From contig NZ_AODQ01000019.1 of the NCBI RefSeq assembly GCF_000348925.1, forward strand, positions 1 to 48,171: 48,171 nt of DNA, in the 5' to 3' direction. Below the pieces are notes generated by a model. It worked only from the letters and a program-made list of their open reading frames with translations. It searched no databases and was not told the origin of the DNA. Source of the stretch: Cesiribacter andamanensis AMV16. Its GTDB lineage: Bacteria; Bacteroidota; Bacteroidia; Cytophagales; Cyclobacteriaceae. Both the position numbers and the translations under genes were made by a program. Below are positions 1-8,140 of the stretch, piece by piece; position 1 is the stretch's first letter, and each line of letters opens with the position of its first letter.

Positions 1-48
1 AATGGCATGAAGCAGCAGGCCAAATTCAGACCAACCGCCACCCCATAA
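1..48 (+). CDS. C-terminal tail of an upstream gene (partial)
   Basis: The first frame is open from base 1 and ends with TAA at 46-48, 18 bases before the next start. It would encode only the last 15 residues of a protein that begins outside the window. The tight spacing to the CMP-sugar synthetase gene suggests the same operon, possibly another nonulosonic acid gene, but the tail carries no diagnostic motif. It could also be chance open frame. Confidence 0.35.
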   Translation, partial: NGMKQQAKFRPTATP

Positions 49-66
49 CAACCTTACCCGACAAAA

Positions 67-768
67 ATGAAAACACTCTACCTCATCCCCGCCCGGGGGG
101 GGTCCAAGGGCATCCCCGGCAAGAACCTGAAGCCCTTTTTCGGCAAGCCGCTGATCGGATATGCAATCGAAACGGCCCTGGCCTGCTCCGGGAGCCCGGC
201 GGATATTTGCCTTTCAACGGATGATGCGGCCATTGCGGAAGTAGGGGAAAAGTGGGGGCTCGAGGTGCCTTTTCTGCGCCCGGCCGAGCTGGCCACCGAC
301 GAGGCCGGTACCTATCCTGTGCTGCTGCATGCCCTGGAGCAGATGGAGCAGCTGCGGGGCTGCCACTATGAAGTGTTGGTGCTGCTGCAGCCCACCTCGC
401 CTTTCCGCACTGCCCGGCATGTTCAGGAAGCCCTGGCCCTGTATGGGCCCGGTTTGGACGGAGTCGTATCGGTGCAGGAGGCCGAAAGCAACCCCTATTT
501 CACCCTTTTTGAAGAAACTAGCGAAGGCTGGCTCCAGAAAAGTAAAAAAGGTATCTTTGTCCGGCGGCAGGACTGCCCCAGGGTCTGGGAGCTCAACGGA
601 GCGGTCTATGTGCTCAAGGCCGAGTCCCTCCGGAAGTATCAGAGCCTGGCCGAGTTCCAAAAGCTGCGTCCCTATGAAATGAGCCGCCTGGAATCCGCCG
701 ACCTGGATACCCCTCTGGACTGGAAATGGGCCAAGCTGCTGGTGCAGGAAGGGCTGGTAAGCCTTTAA
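67..768 (+). CDS. Acylneuraminate cytidylyltransferase (CMP-nonulosonate synthetase)
   Basis: Predicted to activate a nine-carbon acid sugar (sialic, legionaminic or pseudaminic acid) by transfer to CMP, releasing pyrophosphate, in the cytoplasm. The N-terminal nucleotide-binding motif PARGGSKGIPGKN lies at residues 8-20, LLQPTSPFR at 107-114 and ELNGAVYV at about 175-182; all are family hallmarks. The 233-residue length is normal for NeuA/LegF/PseF proteins. A LegB-like dehydratase gene 1 kb downstream favours legionaminic acid (LegF role), but the exact sugar cannot be read from the sequence. It is the first complete gene of the polysaccharide locus and shares the GC-rich codon use of its neighbours. 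Confidence 0.88.
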   Translation: MKTLYLIPARGGSKGIPGKNLKPFFGKPLIGYAIETALACSGSPADICLSTDDAAIAEVGEKWGLEVPFLRPAELATDEAGTYPVLLHALEQMEQLRGCHYEVLVLLQPTSPFRTARHVQEALALYGPGLDGVVSVQEAESNPYFTLFEETSEGWLQKSKKGIFVRRQDCPRVWELNGAVYVLKAESLRKYQSLAEFQKLRPYEMSRLESADLDTPLDWKWAKLLVQEGLVSL

Positions 769-787
769 TTGTTCGTTTGCTTTAGAT

Positions 788-1708
788 ATGAAAGAAATGC
801 ATGCCCTGAGATATTACTTCGAGGACATAGCCCGCTGTGCCATGTGTGGGGATGAAACCAGTGGTCATAAAGTGCTGGGGCAGCGCATGAATAAGTCGCA
901 GGGGCTCAACCCGAAAGCAAATTCCGGCATTACTACCTCGGTTCTGCAGTGCACCAACTGCAAACTCATCTACAGCAATCCTCAGCCCATACCCTTCGAT
1001 ATCCAGGACCATTACGGAGTGCCTCCGGAAGCTTATTGGAAAGAAGAGTATTTTACCCACCATCCGGAGTATTTTGCTTCTGAGATTGCGATTGCCAAAC
1101 GCTTGCTTCCCGAGCAGCAGGGACTCAAAGCCCTTGATATTGGTGCCGGATTGGGCAAATGCATGCTTTCGCTTCAGAATGCCGGCTTCGATGTCTGGGG
1201 GTTGGAACCCTCCATCCCCTTTCGGGAAAAAGCCATTGACAAGATGGGCATCCGTGCAGAAAGGCTTTCTCAGGGCATGATGGAAGAGCTGGACTATCCG
1301 GCTTCCTTTTTCGATTTCATCACTTTTGGCGCAGTGCTGGAGCATCTTTACCAGCCGGCAGCCAGCATCGAGCGGGCGCTTGGCTGGCTGAAGCCGGGCG
1401 GCATCATTCAGATAGAAGTGCCATCTTCAGAACATTTTATGCCCAGCCTGCTCAATTTCTATTACCGGCTCAAAGGAACCAACTATGTGACAAATCTCAG
1501 TCCCATGCATGAGCCTTTTCATCTCTACGAATTCAGCCTGCGCTCTTTTCAGGAGCTAGCCAAAAAACTTCCTTTCGAGATTGCATTCCACGAGTATCAT
1601 GTGTGCGATATCTTCCACATCCCCAAAGTCCTGCACCCGCTCTTCAGCTGGTATATGGCCAAAACCAATAAAGGAATGCAGCTATCGGTTTGGCTGCGAA
1701 AGAAATAA
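788..1708 (+). CDS. SAM-dependent class I methyltransferase with zinc-binding N-terminus
   Basis: A 306-residue protein. Two CxxC pairs (Cys17/Cys20 and Cys55/Cys58) suggest an N-terminal structural zinc site. A Rossmann methyltransferase core follows, with motif I ALDIGAGLGKC at 115-125 and a later FGAVLEHLYQP segment typical of the Methyltransf_23/11 group. Such zinc-plus-methyltransferase proteins are common in sugar and polysaccharide gene clusters, where they may methylate a sugar or glycan end. It sits 19 bases after the CMP-sugar synthetase and 56 bases before the dehydratase, so it is probably co-transcribed. The substrate is unknown. Confidence 0.8.
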   Translation: MKEMHALRYYFEDIARCAMCGDETSGHKVLGQRMNKSQGLNPKANSGITTSVLQCTNCKLIYSNPQPIPFDIQDHYGVPPEAYWKEEYFTHHPEYFASEIAIAKRLLPEQQGLKALDIGAGLGKCMLSLQNAGFDVWGLEPSIPFREKAIDKMGIRAERLSQGMMEELDYPASFFDFITFGAVLEHLYQPAASIERALGWLKPGGIIQIEVPSSEHFMPSLLNFYYRLKGTNYVTNLSPMHEPFHLYEFSLRSFQELAKKLPFEIAFHEYHVCDIFHIPKVLHPLFSWYMAKTNKGMQLSVWLRKK

Positions 1709-1764
1709 GCACAGGGGGTTGCACACAGATACAAGCGTAAAGAGAATGACCAGTTGCCGCTAAA

Positions 1765-2754
1765 ATGAAAAAAACAGTACTCGTCACCGGCGCCGATGGC
1801 TTTATTGGCAGCCACCTCACCGAATACCTGGTCGCCCAGGGCTATAAAGTACGTGCCTTCGTCTACTACAACTCCTTCAACTCCCGGGGCTGGCTGGATA
1901 CGATCGACGAGAAGGTAAAAGCCGAGATCGAGTTCTTTGCCGGCGATATCCGGGACCCCAATGGCGTGCGTACCGCTATGGAGGGTATCGAGGAGGTATA
2001 CCACCTGGCCGCCCTCATTGCTATCCCCTATTCCTACCACTCGCCCGACAGCTATGTGGACACCAACATCAAAGGCACACTCAACGTGCTGCAGGCCGCC
2101 CGCCAGCTAAACACGCAGCGGGTGCTGGTCACCTCCACTTCGGAGGTCTATGGCACGGCCCAGTATGTGCCCATCGACGAGAAGCACCCCTTCCAGGGCC
2201 AGTCGCCCTACAGCGCTACCAAGATCGGCGCCGACCGCCTGGCCGAGTCCTTTTACCGTTCCTTCGATCTACCCGTTACCATCGTGCGGCCCTTCAATAC
2301 CTACGGCCCCCGGCAATCGGCCCGGGCCATCATCCCCACCATCATCAGCCAGCTGCTGGCCGGGGTGGAGGAGATCAGGCTGGGCGATCTGCGGCCCACG
2401 CGGGACCTGGTGTATGTTCAGGATACCGTACGGGGCTTTCATGCCATTGCCAAGTCAGCCAAAACGATTGGAGAGGAGATCAATATCGCCACCCAGCAGG
2501 AGATCTCCATGGGCGAGCTGGCACAACAGCTTATTCAGCTCATCAACCCCCAGGCCCGCATTGTGCAGGAGCAGGAGCGGCTGAGGCCCGAAAAGAGTGA
2601 GGTATTTCGCCTGCTGGGGGCCAATGAAAAAATCAAGCAGCTAACGGGCTGGCAGCCGGAGTGGGGGTTGGAGAAGGGGTTGGAGGAAACGGTGGGCTGG
2701 TTTCGGGAAAAGGGGAAGGGGAGTGGATACCGGGCCGATCAGTTTGTGGTGTAA
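1765..2754 (+). CDS. NAD-dependent sugar-nucleotide 4,6-dehydratase, LegB-like
   Basis: An extended short-chain dehydrogenase of 329 residues. The NAD-binding glycine motif GADGFIGSH is at 9-17, a STSEVYG active-site segment at 124-130 and the catalytic pair Tyr149-x3-Lys153 (SPYSATK). The sequence resembles LegB, which makes the 4-keto-6-deoxy intermediate from UDP-GlcNAc (or its GDP analogue) in legionaminic acid synthesis. The nearby cytidylyltransferase fits that pathway. The remaining enzymes (aminotransferase, acetyltransferase, hydrolysing epimerase, synthase) would have to lie upstream of the window. A more general epimerase/dehydratase role cannot be excluded. Confidence 0.8.
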   Translation: MKKTVLVTGADGFIGSHLTEYLVAQGYKVRAFVYYNSFNSRGWLDTIDEKVKAEIEFFAGDIRDPNGVRTAMEGIEEVYHLAALIAIPYSYHSPDSYVDTNIKGTLNVLQAARQLNTQRVLVTSTSEVYGTAQYVPIDEKHPFQGQSPYSATKIGADRLAESFYRSFDLPVTIVRPFNTYGPRQSARAIIPTIISQLLAGVEEIRLGDLRPTRDLVYVQDTVRGFHAIAKSAKTIGEEINIATQQEISMGELAQQLIQLINPQARIVQEQERLRPEKSEVFRLLGANEKIKQLTGWQPEWGLEKGLEETVGWFREKGKGSGYRADQFVV

Positions 2755-2812
2755 AAAGACTGGCTTTTCAATTTGTTAAGGGCTGGTCCCCCAGGAGGTC
2801 TTATTATGCCTC

Positions 2813-3121
2813 CTAAAAAGTAAGCTTGCTGATCCGCTCCTTGTATTCTTCCTCCGAAATCAGGCCTGAGGTCTTCAAGAGCTGCAGCTTCTGGGCTTCT
2901 TCCAGCTGCTTGTCGGGCAGGGGCATAGCCACATCCTCCTGCGGTTTGTAAAAAAGCAACATGAGCAGGCCTATGGCAGGGGTCGCCAGCAAACAAATCA
3001 AAAAGGTAAGCCGTACATGCCCGCCCCGCTCTCCAATAGCCGATGCAATCAGCCAGCAGCCCAGGAGATAAAGCCCAAAAAATAGGAGCATAAAGCCGGT
3101 GTCCAGTAAAAATGCATGCAT
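2813..3121 (-). CDS. Small membrane protein with C-terminal SHOCT domain
   Basis: A 102-residue protein with two predicted membrane helices (about 6-27 and 38-59). It ends in a short helical domain with the pattern LLKTSGLISEEEYKERISKL, which matches the SHOCT domain (short C-terminal domain, often on small membrane proteins). It is transcribed against the polysaccharide genes on both sides and so interrupts the operon as its own unit. The function of SHOCT proteins is mostly unknown; oligomerisation or membrane-associated roles have been proposed. A weak AGGAGG/CCTCCT inverted repeat lies just beyond its stop. Confidence 0.7.
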   Translation of the reverse strand: MHAFLLDTGFMLLFFGLYLLGCWLIASAIGERGGHVRLTFLICLLATPAIGLLMLLFYKPQEDVAMPLPDKQLEEAQKLQLLKTSGLISEEEYKERISKLTF

Positions 3122-3246
3122 AGGAGCAATGAATTAATGTAGTTATAAAGATAATTAATTGTTTTTAAAATACTATTTATTGCCTGCTATTTGTAAAGTG
3201 TTTCTCTCATCTGGGCTGTGTGATATATTAAGGATAAAGTAGTAAA

Positions 3247-3279
3247 TTTGAGATTCGAGGATACTGCTTCTTAAATTTG
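3247..3279 (+). promoter_or_regulatory. Bacteroidota-type promoter before the ABC permease gene
   Basis: A TTTG at 3247-3250 (-33-like) is followed after 21 bases by TAAATTTG at 3272-3279, a full match to the Bacteroidota -7 consensus TAnnTTTG. The -7 box ends two bases before the ATG at 3282, so a transcript from it would be leaderless. A second TAAATTTG at 3243-3250 overlaps the -33 element and could give a short leader instead. The flanking 3122-3281 region is AT-rich and has no gene. Confidence 0.42.
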
Positions 3280-3281
3280 CT

Positions 3282-4109
3282 ATGCAAAGAACTGTTGTTG
3301 ATGCCGGAAAGGGGAAGCTCTCGCTGAACCTGCGGGAGCTGCTGCATTACAGGGACTTATTCTGGGTACTGGCCTACCGTGATCTGCGGGTACGCTATGC
3401 GCAGACCTTTCTGGGCCTGTTCTGGGCCTTTATTCAACCGGCCGCTACGCTACTTATCTTTACCGTGGTTTTTGGCATGGCTGTGCAGGTAGATACGGGA
3501 GGTATACCTTATCCTGTATTTGCCATTGCGGGCATGTCGGCCTGGGCCTACTTTGCCTTTGTGCTCAATCAGTCGGGCAATTCCATCATTGGCGCCCAGG
3601 AAATGGTGAAAAAGATCTATTTTCCCCGCCTGGTGATCCCCCTTTCCAAGGCGGTTGTAGGCTTTGTGGACTTTGTTGTTGCCCTCCTGTTTATGGCCGT
3701 GCTGATGCTGATCTATGGGGTGACGCCTTCAGTCAACATTGTTTATTTGCCCTTCTTTATCCTGCTTACCATCATATCGGCGCTGGCCGTAGGCATTTGG
3801 CTCAGTGCCCTTACCATCCGCTACCGCGACTTTCAGCATGTGGTGCCCTTTTTGGTACAGTTTGGCCTCTATGCTACCCCCATTGCCTATCCGGCCAAGA
3901 CCATCATTGCCAGCCTGCCTGAGTGGGCAGTTGTTCTCTATTACCTTAACCCCATGGCAGGGGTAGTGGAGGGCTTTCGTTGGTCGGTCCTGGGAGTAGA
4001 TGCCCTTTCAGTCTATTCATATATCTCGTTTGGCCTGATCGCTCTGCTTTTTGTGAGTGCGCTCTTTTATTTCAGAAAAGTTGAACGGGTAATGGCCGAC
4101 ATTGTCTAA
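3282..4109 (+). CDS. wzm: ABC-2 type polysaccharide export permease (Wzm/TagG-like)
   Basis: A 275-residue inner-membrane protein with about six hydrophobic helices. It starts with a short amphipathic N-terminus (LRELLHYRDLFWVLAYRDLRVRY) characteristic of ABC-2 polysaccharide exporters. It is predicted to form the channel that exports a lipid-linked polysaccharide across the inner membrane using energy from the ATPase encoded two bases downstream. Length and the short spacing to the ATPase gene are typical for Wzm/Wzt pairs. The promoter and start lie in an AT-rich stretch, but the coding sequence is GC-rich like the surrounding locus. Confidence 0.9.
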   Translation: MQRTVVDAGKGKLSLNLRELLHYRDLFWVLAYRDLRVRYAQTFLGLFWAFIQPAATLLIFTVVFGMAVQVDTGGIPYPVFAIAGMSAWAYFAFVLNQSGNSIIGAQEMVKKIYFPRLVIPLSKAVVGFVDFVVALLFMAVLMLIYGVTPSVNIVYLPFFILLTIISALAVGIWLSALTIRYRDFQHVVPFLVQFGLYATPIAYPAKTIIASLPEWAVVLYYLNPMAGVVEGFRWSVLGVDALSVYSYISFGLIALLFVSALFYFRKVERVMADIV

Positions 4110-4111
4110 AC

Positions 4112-5338
4112 ATGAGTGATATAGCCATACGTGTAGAAAACCTGGGGAAGCGCTACCAGATAGGCCAGGCGAAGAGCGGCGACCTACGGAGCAGTTTCTC
4201 CGGCTGGATTAACAGGCTCACCGGAAATAGGAATGGCCCGCTGGAGGCGCAGACAGAAAAGGAATTCTGGGCGCTCAGGGACATTAATTTTGAGATCAGG
4301 CGGGGAGAGGCCGTCGGCATCATTGGCCGAAACGGAGCGGGCAAGAGTACCTTATTGAAAATCCTCAGCCGCATTACCGAGCCTACCACCGGGCGCTATG
4401 AGATTAATGGCCGGGTGTCCTCTCTGCTGGAAGTGGGTACCGGTTTTCATCCGGAATTAAGCGGCCGGGAAAACATTTATTTGAACGGCACAATCCTGGG
4501 CATGAAGCGGCGGGAGGTAAAAGCCAAATTCGATGAGATAGTAGCTTTTAGCGGAGTAGAGAAATTTATAGATACTCCGGTAAAGCACTATAGCTCGGGG
4601 ATGAAGGTGAGGTTGGCCTTTTCTGTAGCAGCGCACTTGGAACCAGAGATCTTGATTATTGATGAAGTGCTGGCCGTGGGGGATGCTGAATTTCAGAGAA
4701 AATGTCTTGGGAAGATGGATGAAGTGAGTAGGGAAGAGGGGAGAACCATTGTTTTTGTTAGCCATAATATGAACGCTGTTCAAAATATTTGTTCCAAAGG
4801 GGTGTTTTTGCATAATGGTTTGATTGAATATAAAGGAACAGCATTAGAAACCATTACAAATTACCTTAAAAAAGATTCAAATATTAGCTATAATAACAAA
4901 TTCAATTATCAGCTGAATGAGTATTGCTCGTTAAATAAATTTACTTTTAGCGATGAAAATGTAGAGTTATTTGGGAATATACTCTTTAATATAGTTTTAG
5001 AAAGTAAAGTAATTAATCCTATTTCTAGCGTAGCTCTTCTTTTTTATAATCAATACCAAGAAAGAATTGCCATTATTGACCTTAGAGATAGTCGATTACA
5101 CAAAATAACTACTGATGGAAGTCTTGTTAATATTTCAGGAGAAATAGAGAGTGTGCCATTTGTTGAAGGAGAATATAGTATTGGTTTATATATAGCATCT
5201 AATTTGTGCGTAGGTAACTTTACAGATTTACTAAAAATACATATAGTTGGTGCAAAAAGCTCAATGGCTCCATATCCAGTCAATGTAAGAGGAATTGTAG
5301 AATTGAAATCAAAGTTTGAAGTAGATGACAAAGCATAA
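4112..5338 (+). CDS. wzt: ABC exporter ATPase with glycan-recognition C-terminal domain (Wzt-like)
   Basis: The 408-residue ATPase partner of the preceding permease. Walker A GRNGAGKST is at 72-80, signature SSGMK at 161-165, Walker B LIIDEVLAVGD at 181-191 and the H-loop His at 218. Residues from about 255 form an extra domain as in Wzt proteins, where it binds the finished O-polysaccharide and sets export specificity. Base composition changes sharply from GC-rich to AT-rich near 4740, about codon 210, so the ATPase core and the specificity domain appear to have different origins. The last 14 bases overlap the start of the next gene. Confidence 0.92.
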   Translation: MSDIAIRVENLGKRYQIGQAKSGDLRSSFSGWINRLTGNRNGPLEAQTEKEFWALRDINFEIRRGEAVGIIGRNGAGKSTLLKILSRITEPTTGRYEINGRVSSLLEVGTGFHPELSGRENIYLNGTILGMKRREVKAKFDEIVAFSGVEKFIDTPVKHYSSGMKVRLAFSVAAHLEPEILIIDEVLAVGDAEFQRKCLGKMDEVSREEGRTIVFVSHNMNAVQNICSKGVFLHNGLIEYKGTALETITNYLKKDSNISYNNKFNYQLNEYCSLNKFTFSDENVELFGNILFNIVLESKVINPISSVALLFYNQYQERIAIIDLRDSRLHKITTDGSLVNISGEIESVPFVEGEYSIGLYIASNLCVGNFTDLLKIHIVGAKSSMAPYPVNVRGIVELKSKFEVDDKA

Positions 5339-5981
5339 ATTTTATTCTCAATACGGACAAGATCAATACATATACCAGAAATTTTTCAAAGGTCAAGAAT
5401 CTGGATTTTTTATTGAGATTGGAGCTAATGATGGCATAACTTATAGTAATACTTATTTCTTTGAGAAAGAATGTGGATGGAATGGATTATGTATTGAACC
5501 ACACCCCTCGGCTTATGCTAAGTTGGAACAAAATAGGAATTGTTTAACTATGAACATCTGTGTTTCGAATAAGGTAGGCATAAACGAATTTTTAAAAATT
5601 GAAGGTTATGCTGAGATGCTAAGTGGGCTGAATGAAAAATATGACGACGCACATATTGAGCGAATAAATAATAGCATCCAAATTCACGGAGGAAAAAAAG
5701 ATATTATAGAAATTCCATGTAAACGCCTTGATCAAATTTTGGATGAAAACAATATATCGAAAGTAGATTTTTGTTCGATTGATACAGAAGGCGGTGAATT
5801 AGAAATAATTGAATCTGCTGATTTACATTATCGAGATATAAATGTATTTACTATTGAGAATAATTATTTTGGGGATGATCTGAAAAAGATGATGGCTAAA
5901 TATGGTTATAAACAAGTAAATAAGCTTGTCTGTGATGAAATATATGTGAGAAAGAGAAAAAGATTCTGGTTCTTTATTTGA
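5325..5981 (+). CDS. FkbM-family SAM methyltransferase
   Basis: A 218-residue protein with the SAM-binding motif FIEIGANDG at 29-37, an acidic IEPHP segment at 58-61 and SIDTEGGELE at 151-160, the arrangement typical of Methyltransf_21/FkbM. Members O-methylate sugars or other small molecules; here a methyl decoration of the surface glycan is the natural guess. The start overlaps the end of wzt by 14 bases, which suggests translational coupling. Codon use is AT-rich like the rest of the cassette. Confidence 0.83.
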   Translation: MTKHKFYSQYGQDQYIYQKFFKGQESGFFIEIGANDGITYSNTYFFEKECGWNGLCIEPHPSAYAKLEQNRNCLTMNICVSNKVGINEFLKIEGYAEMLSGLNEKYDDAHIERINNSIQIHGGKKDIIEIPCKRLDQILDENNISKVDFCSIDTEGGELEIIESADLHYRDINVFTIENNYFGDDLKKMMAKYGYKQVNKLVCDEIYVRKRKRFWFFI

Positions 5982-6007
5982 TCAGTTAGTGGCTAGGAAA
6001 TATCAAT

Positions 6008-6964
6008 ATGAGAGTTTTGGTAGTAAAGAGTTGGGGGTATCCTAATATTAAGCAGCAGACTCCATTAGGTGATGGGATATGGCGAGATATGGAGTTTATT
6101 TTTGTAAATAAGAATGATGAAATACCTGATTTGGAATATGATTACCTAGTAGTATTAAGTTTTCCAGTAAGAGATCTAGCATTAAATATTAACAAGAAAA
6201 ATACTCTTTTATTAACACAAGAACCTCCATATGATGCATTCATGTGGTTTGAAGAAAGATTTAAGTGTTTCAATACGGTATTAACTCAATTTCCCGTAAC
6301 AAGTAGTAATATAATCTCAAGCCATCCCCTGTGTGCCTTGGTGGGTAGGGAAAGATTATTCATATCTTAAGTCTTTGAATTACAAGGATGTTTTTAAAAC
6401 CGATAGTATCTCATGGATTACTAGTAATAAAAGATTTGTTCCAGGGCATGATAAGCGGTTGAATTTTTTAGAGTACTTAAGAAATAGGTTAACTTTTGAC
6501 CTATATGGTAAGGGGTTTAAATCTATTGACACCAAGTGGGATGGATTGGTTAATTATGAGTACTCAATTGCAGTTGAAAATGGGGTATTTGGAAATTATT
6601 GGACTGAGAAGGTAGCGGATTGTTTTTGAGTTTTACAATGCCGATTTATTATGGGTGTCCTAATCTGGCAGATTATTTTCCTAAAGAAGCATATATAGAA
6701 ATAGATATAGAAAAACCTGATGAGGCATTAAGTATTATTTTAGAAGCAGTAGCAAATAAGAGATGGAAAAAAAATATAGATGCTATTGTACACGCTCGAG
6801 AATTACTCCTTGAGGAATATCAGTTCTTTCCGTTTTTGTCAAACTATATTAAAAAAAATAAATCTAATGGGCCTAAAGAACTATATTCAGTTAAAGCTTT
6901 ACACTGGCCAGCTAATACTATCAAACAATCTTTTGTAAGAAGAATTTTAAACAAATTCATGTGA
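6008..6964 (+). pseudogene. GT10 (fucosyltransferase-like) glycosyltransferase, frame broken twice
   Basis: Three abutting frames together give one protein of about 318 residues: 6008-6328 in frame 2, about 6330-6626 in frame 3, then 6620-6964 in frame 2 again. The joined sequence contains the GT10 signature: YEYSIAVENGVFGNYWTEK, then MPIYYGCPNLADYFP, which is the alpha-1,3-fucosyltransferase nucleotide-sugar region. Reading CCC instead of CCCC at 6326-6329, and six T instead of five at 6622-6626, restores one continuous frame. The breaks may be sequencing errors, true mutations or slippage. If functional, it would add fucose or a related sugar to the glycan. The acceptor is unknown. Confidence 0.7.
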
Positions 6965-6977
6965 TAGACACTATATT

Positions 6978-7922
6978 ATGAGTGTTCAGCCTTTAGTTTC
7001 TATTCTTATACCTGTATATAACACGGAGATGTTTGTTGAAGATGCAATCAGATCTGTCTTAAACCAAACATTCAGGAACTTTGAACTTATTATACTGGAT
7101 GATGCATCTACAGATAAAACATATGAGATATGTAATTTGTATGCCAATAGTGACCCAAGAATTAAACTTTATAGGAATAATGTGAATATTGGCATGATGC
7201 CAAATTGGAATAAAGGGCTAAAATTCTGCTCTGGGTTATATTTTGCAAAATTAGATGCTGATGATGTCTGGGAGCCCACAGTTTTAGAGCATTGTATAAG
7301 GATTTTAGATAGTGAGAAGAATGTAGGAGTTGTTACTGGTAATTATATTCTTATTAATGAAAAAAATGTACCAATAAACGTTCTCTTGGACAAAGCTCCA
7401 GCCTTTGCACTTAACAATGCTTTTAGATGCATAGATTTGGTTAAGCTTGGGCCAGATGGTATATTTCAATATAATATATTAAAGCAGGGCATTGGGTTGA
7501 TCCGTAAAGAATTAATAGACAGGTATGGTGAATTTTCTCTTCATGATTCCGGAGACATTGAAATGTGGTATAGATTAGGGTGCCATTGCGAAATCTTTCA
7601 TATTGATACTCTTTTTCTAAAACATAGGAAATGGCAAGGGAACTTCACAAAAACTGAAGTGGTTGAGAAAAATAAGTTTGAAAAAAATTTGTTTGAATTA
7701 AGACTCTTAATCTTCAGTTATTATAAGGAGCAAGGGGAACTAGATTCTTTTTTGCTTAAAAAGTTCTTGAATAGAAGTAAATTACTCTATAACTGGCACT
7801 TGCAATATAAATATAGATCTGAATATAAACCATTCCACTCGTTGTATGTATTGATCGAGAGTTTGATGCTAGATTATAAAAGTACAATTCGATTGATTTA
7901 TGACAGGGTGAAAACGATGTGA
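6978..7922 (+). CDS. Family 2 glycosyltransferase
   Basis: A 314-residue GT-A enzyme. The nucleotide-binding start SILIPVYNTEMFVEDAIRSV is followed by LDDAS at about 40-44 and the metal-binding DxD segment LDADDVW at 92-98. Residues after about 230 are a helical C-terminal extension rich in Lys and aromatics. It is predicted to transfer a sugar from a nucleotide donor to the lipid-linked repeat unit at the cytoplasmic membrane face. Neither donor nor linkage can be predicted. It begins 13 bases after the GT10 gene and has the same AT-rich codon use. Confidence 0.88.
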   Translation: MSVQPLVSILIPVYNTEMFVEDAIRSVLNQTFRNFELIILDDASTDKTYEICNLYANSDPRIKLYRNNVNIGMMPNWNKGLKFCSGLYFAKLDADDVWEPTVLEHCIRILDSEKNVGVVTGNYILINEKNVPINVLLDKAPAFALNNAFRCIDLVKLGPDGIFQYNILKQGIGLIRKELIDRYGEFSLHDSGDIEMWYRLGCHCEIFHIDTLFLKHRKWQGNFTKTEVVEKNKFEKNLFELRLLIFSYYKEQGELDSFLLKKFLNRSKLLYNWHLQYKYRSEYKPFHSLYVLIESLMLDYKSTIRLIYDRVKTM

Positions 7923-8093
7923 GTTACTTTTAATATTAGTCTTCCCTTTGTCATTCACAGGTAATGCAGCATATACATGCAGTACTAAAAAAGAAGAAAA
8001 AATACCCTGAAATACATTTAAGTCAGTCTTATATGGAGTTGATTTTTTATACTATTTTACTCGTAAGCATCTTAGACCAGAACCTAGCATAGA
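7923..8093. other. AT-rich spacer with a 42-codon open frame
   Basis: Between the GT2 gene and the HSKG-motif gene is an AT-rich stretch. It includes an ATG-started frame at 7964-8092 (42 residues, with a run of five Lys followed by a short hydrophobic segment). It ends one base before the ATG at 8094 that probably begins the next gene. I recognise no family; it may be a decayed gene fragment or chance. No terminator hairpin is evident. Confidence 0.25.
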
Positions 8094-8140
8094 ATGAAGT
8101 CTGTTCTTTTTATCACATTTATTTAGTAAATTCTTGGAAA

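Noticed and set aside
2762-2812. Terminator between the LegB and SHOCT genes
   Set aside because: The AGGAGG/CCTCCT pair is only six bases with a ten-base loop and no T tract on either strand.
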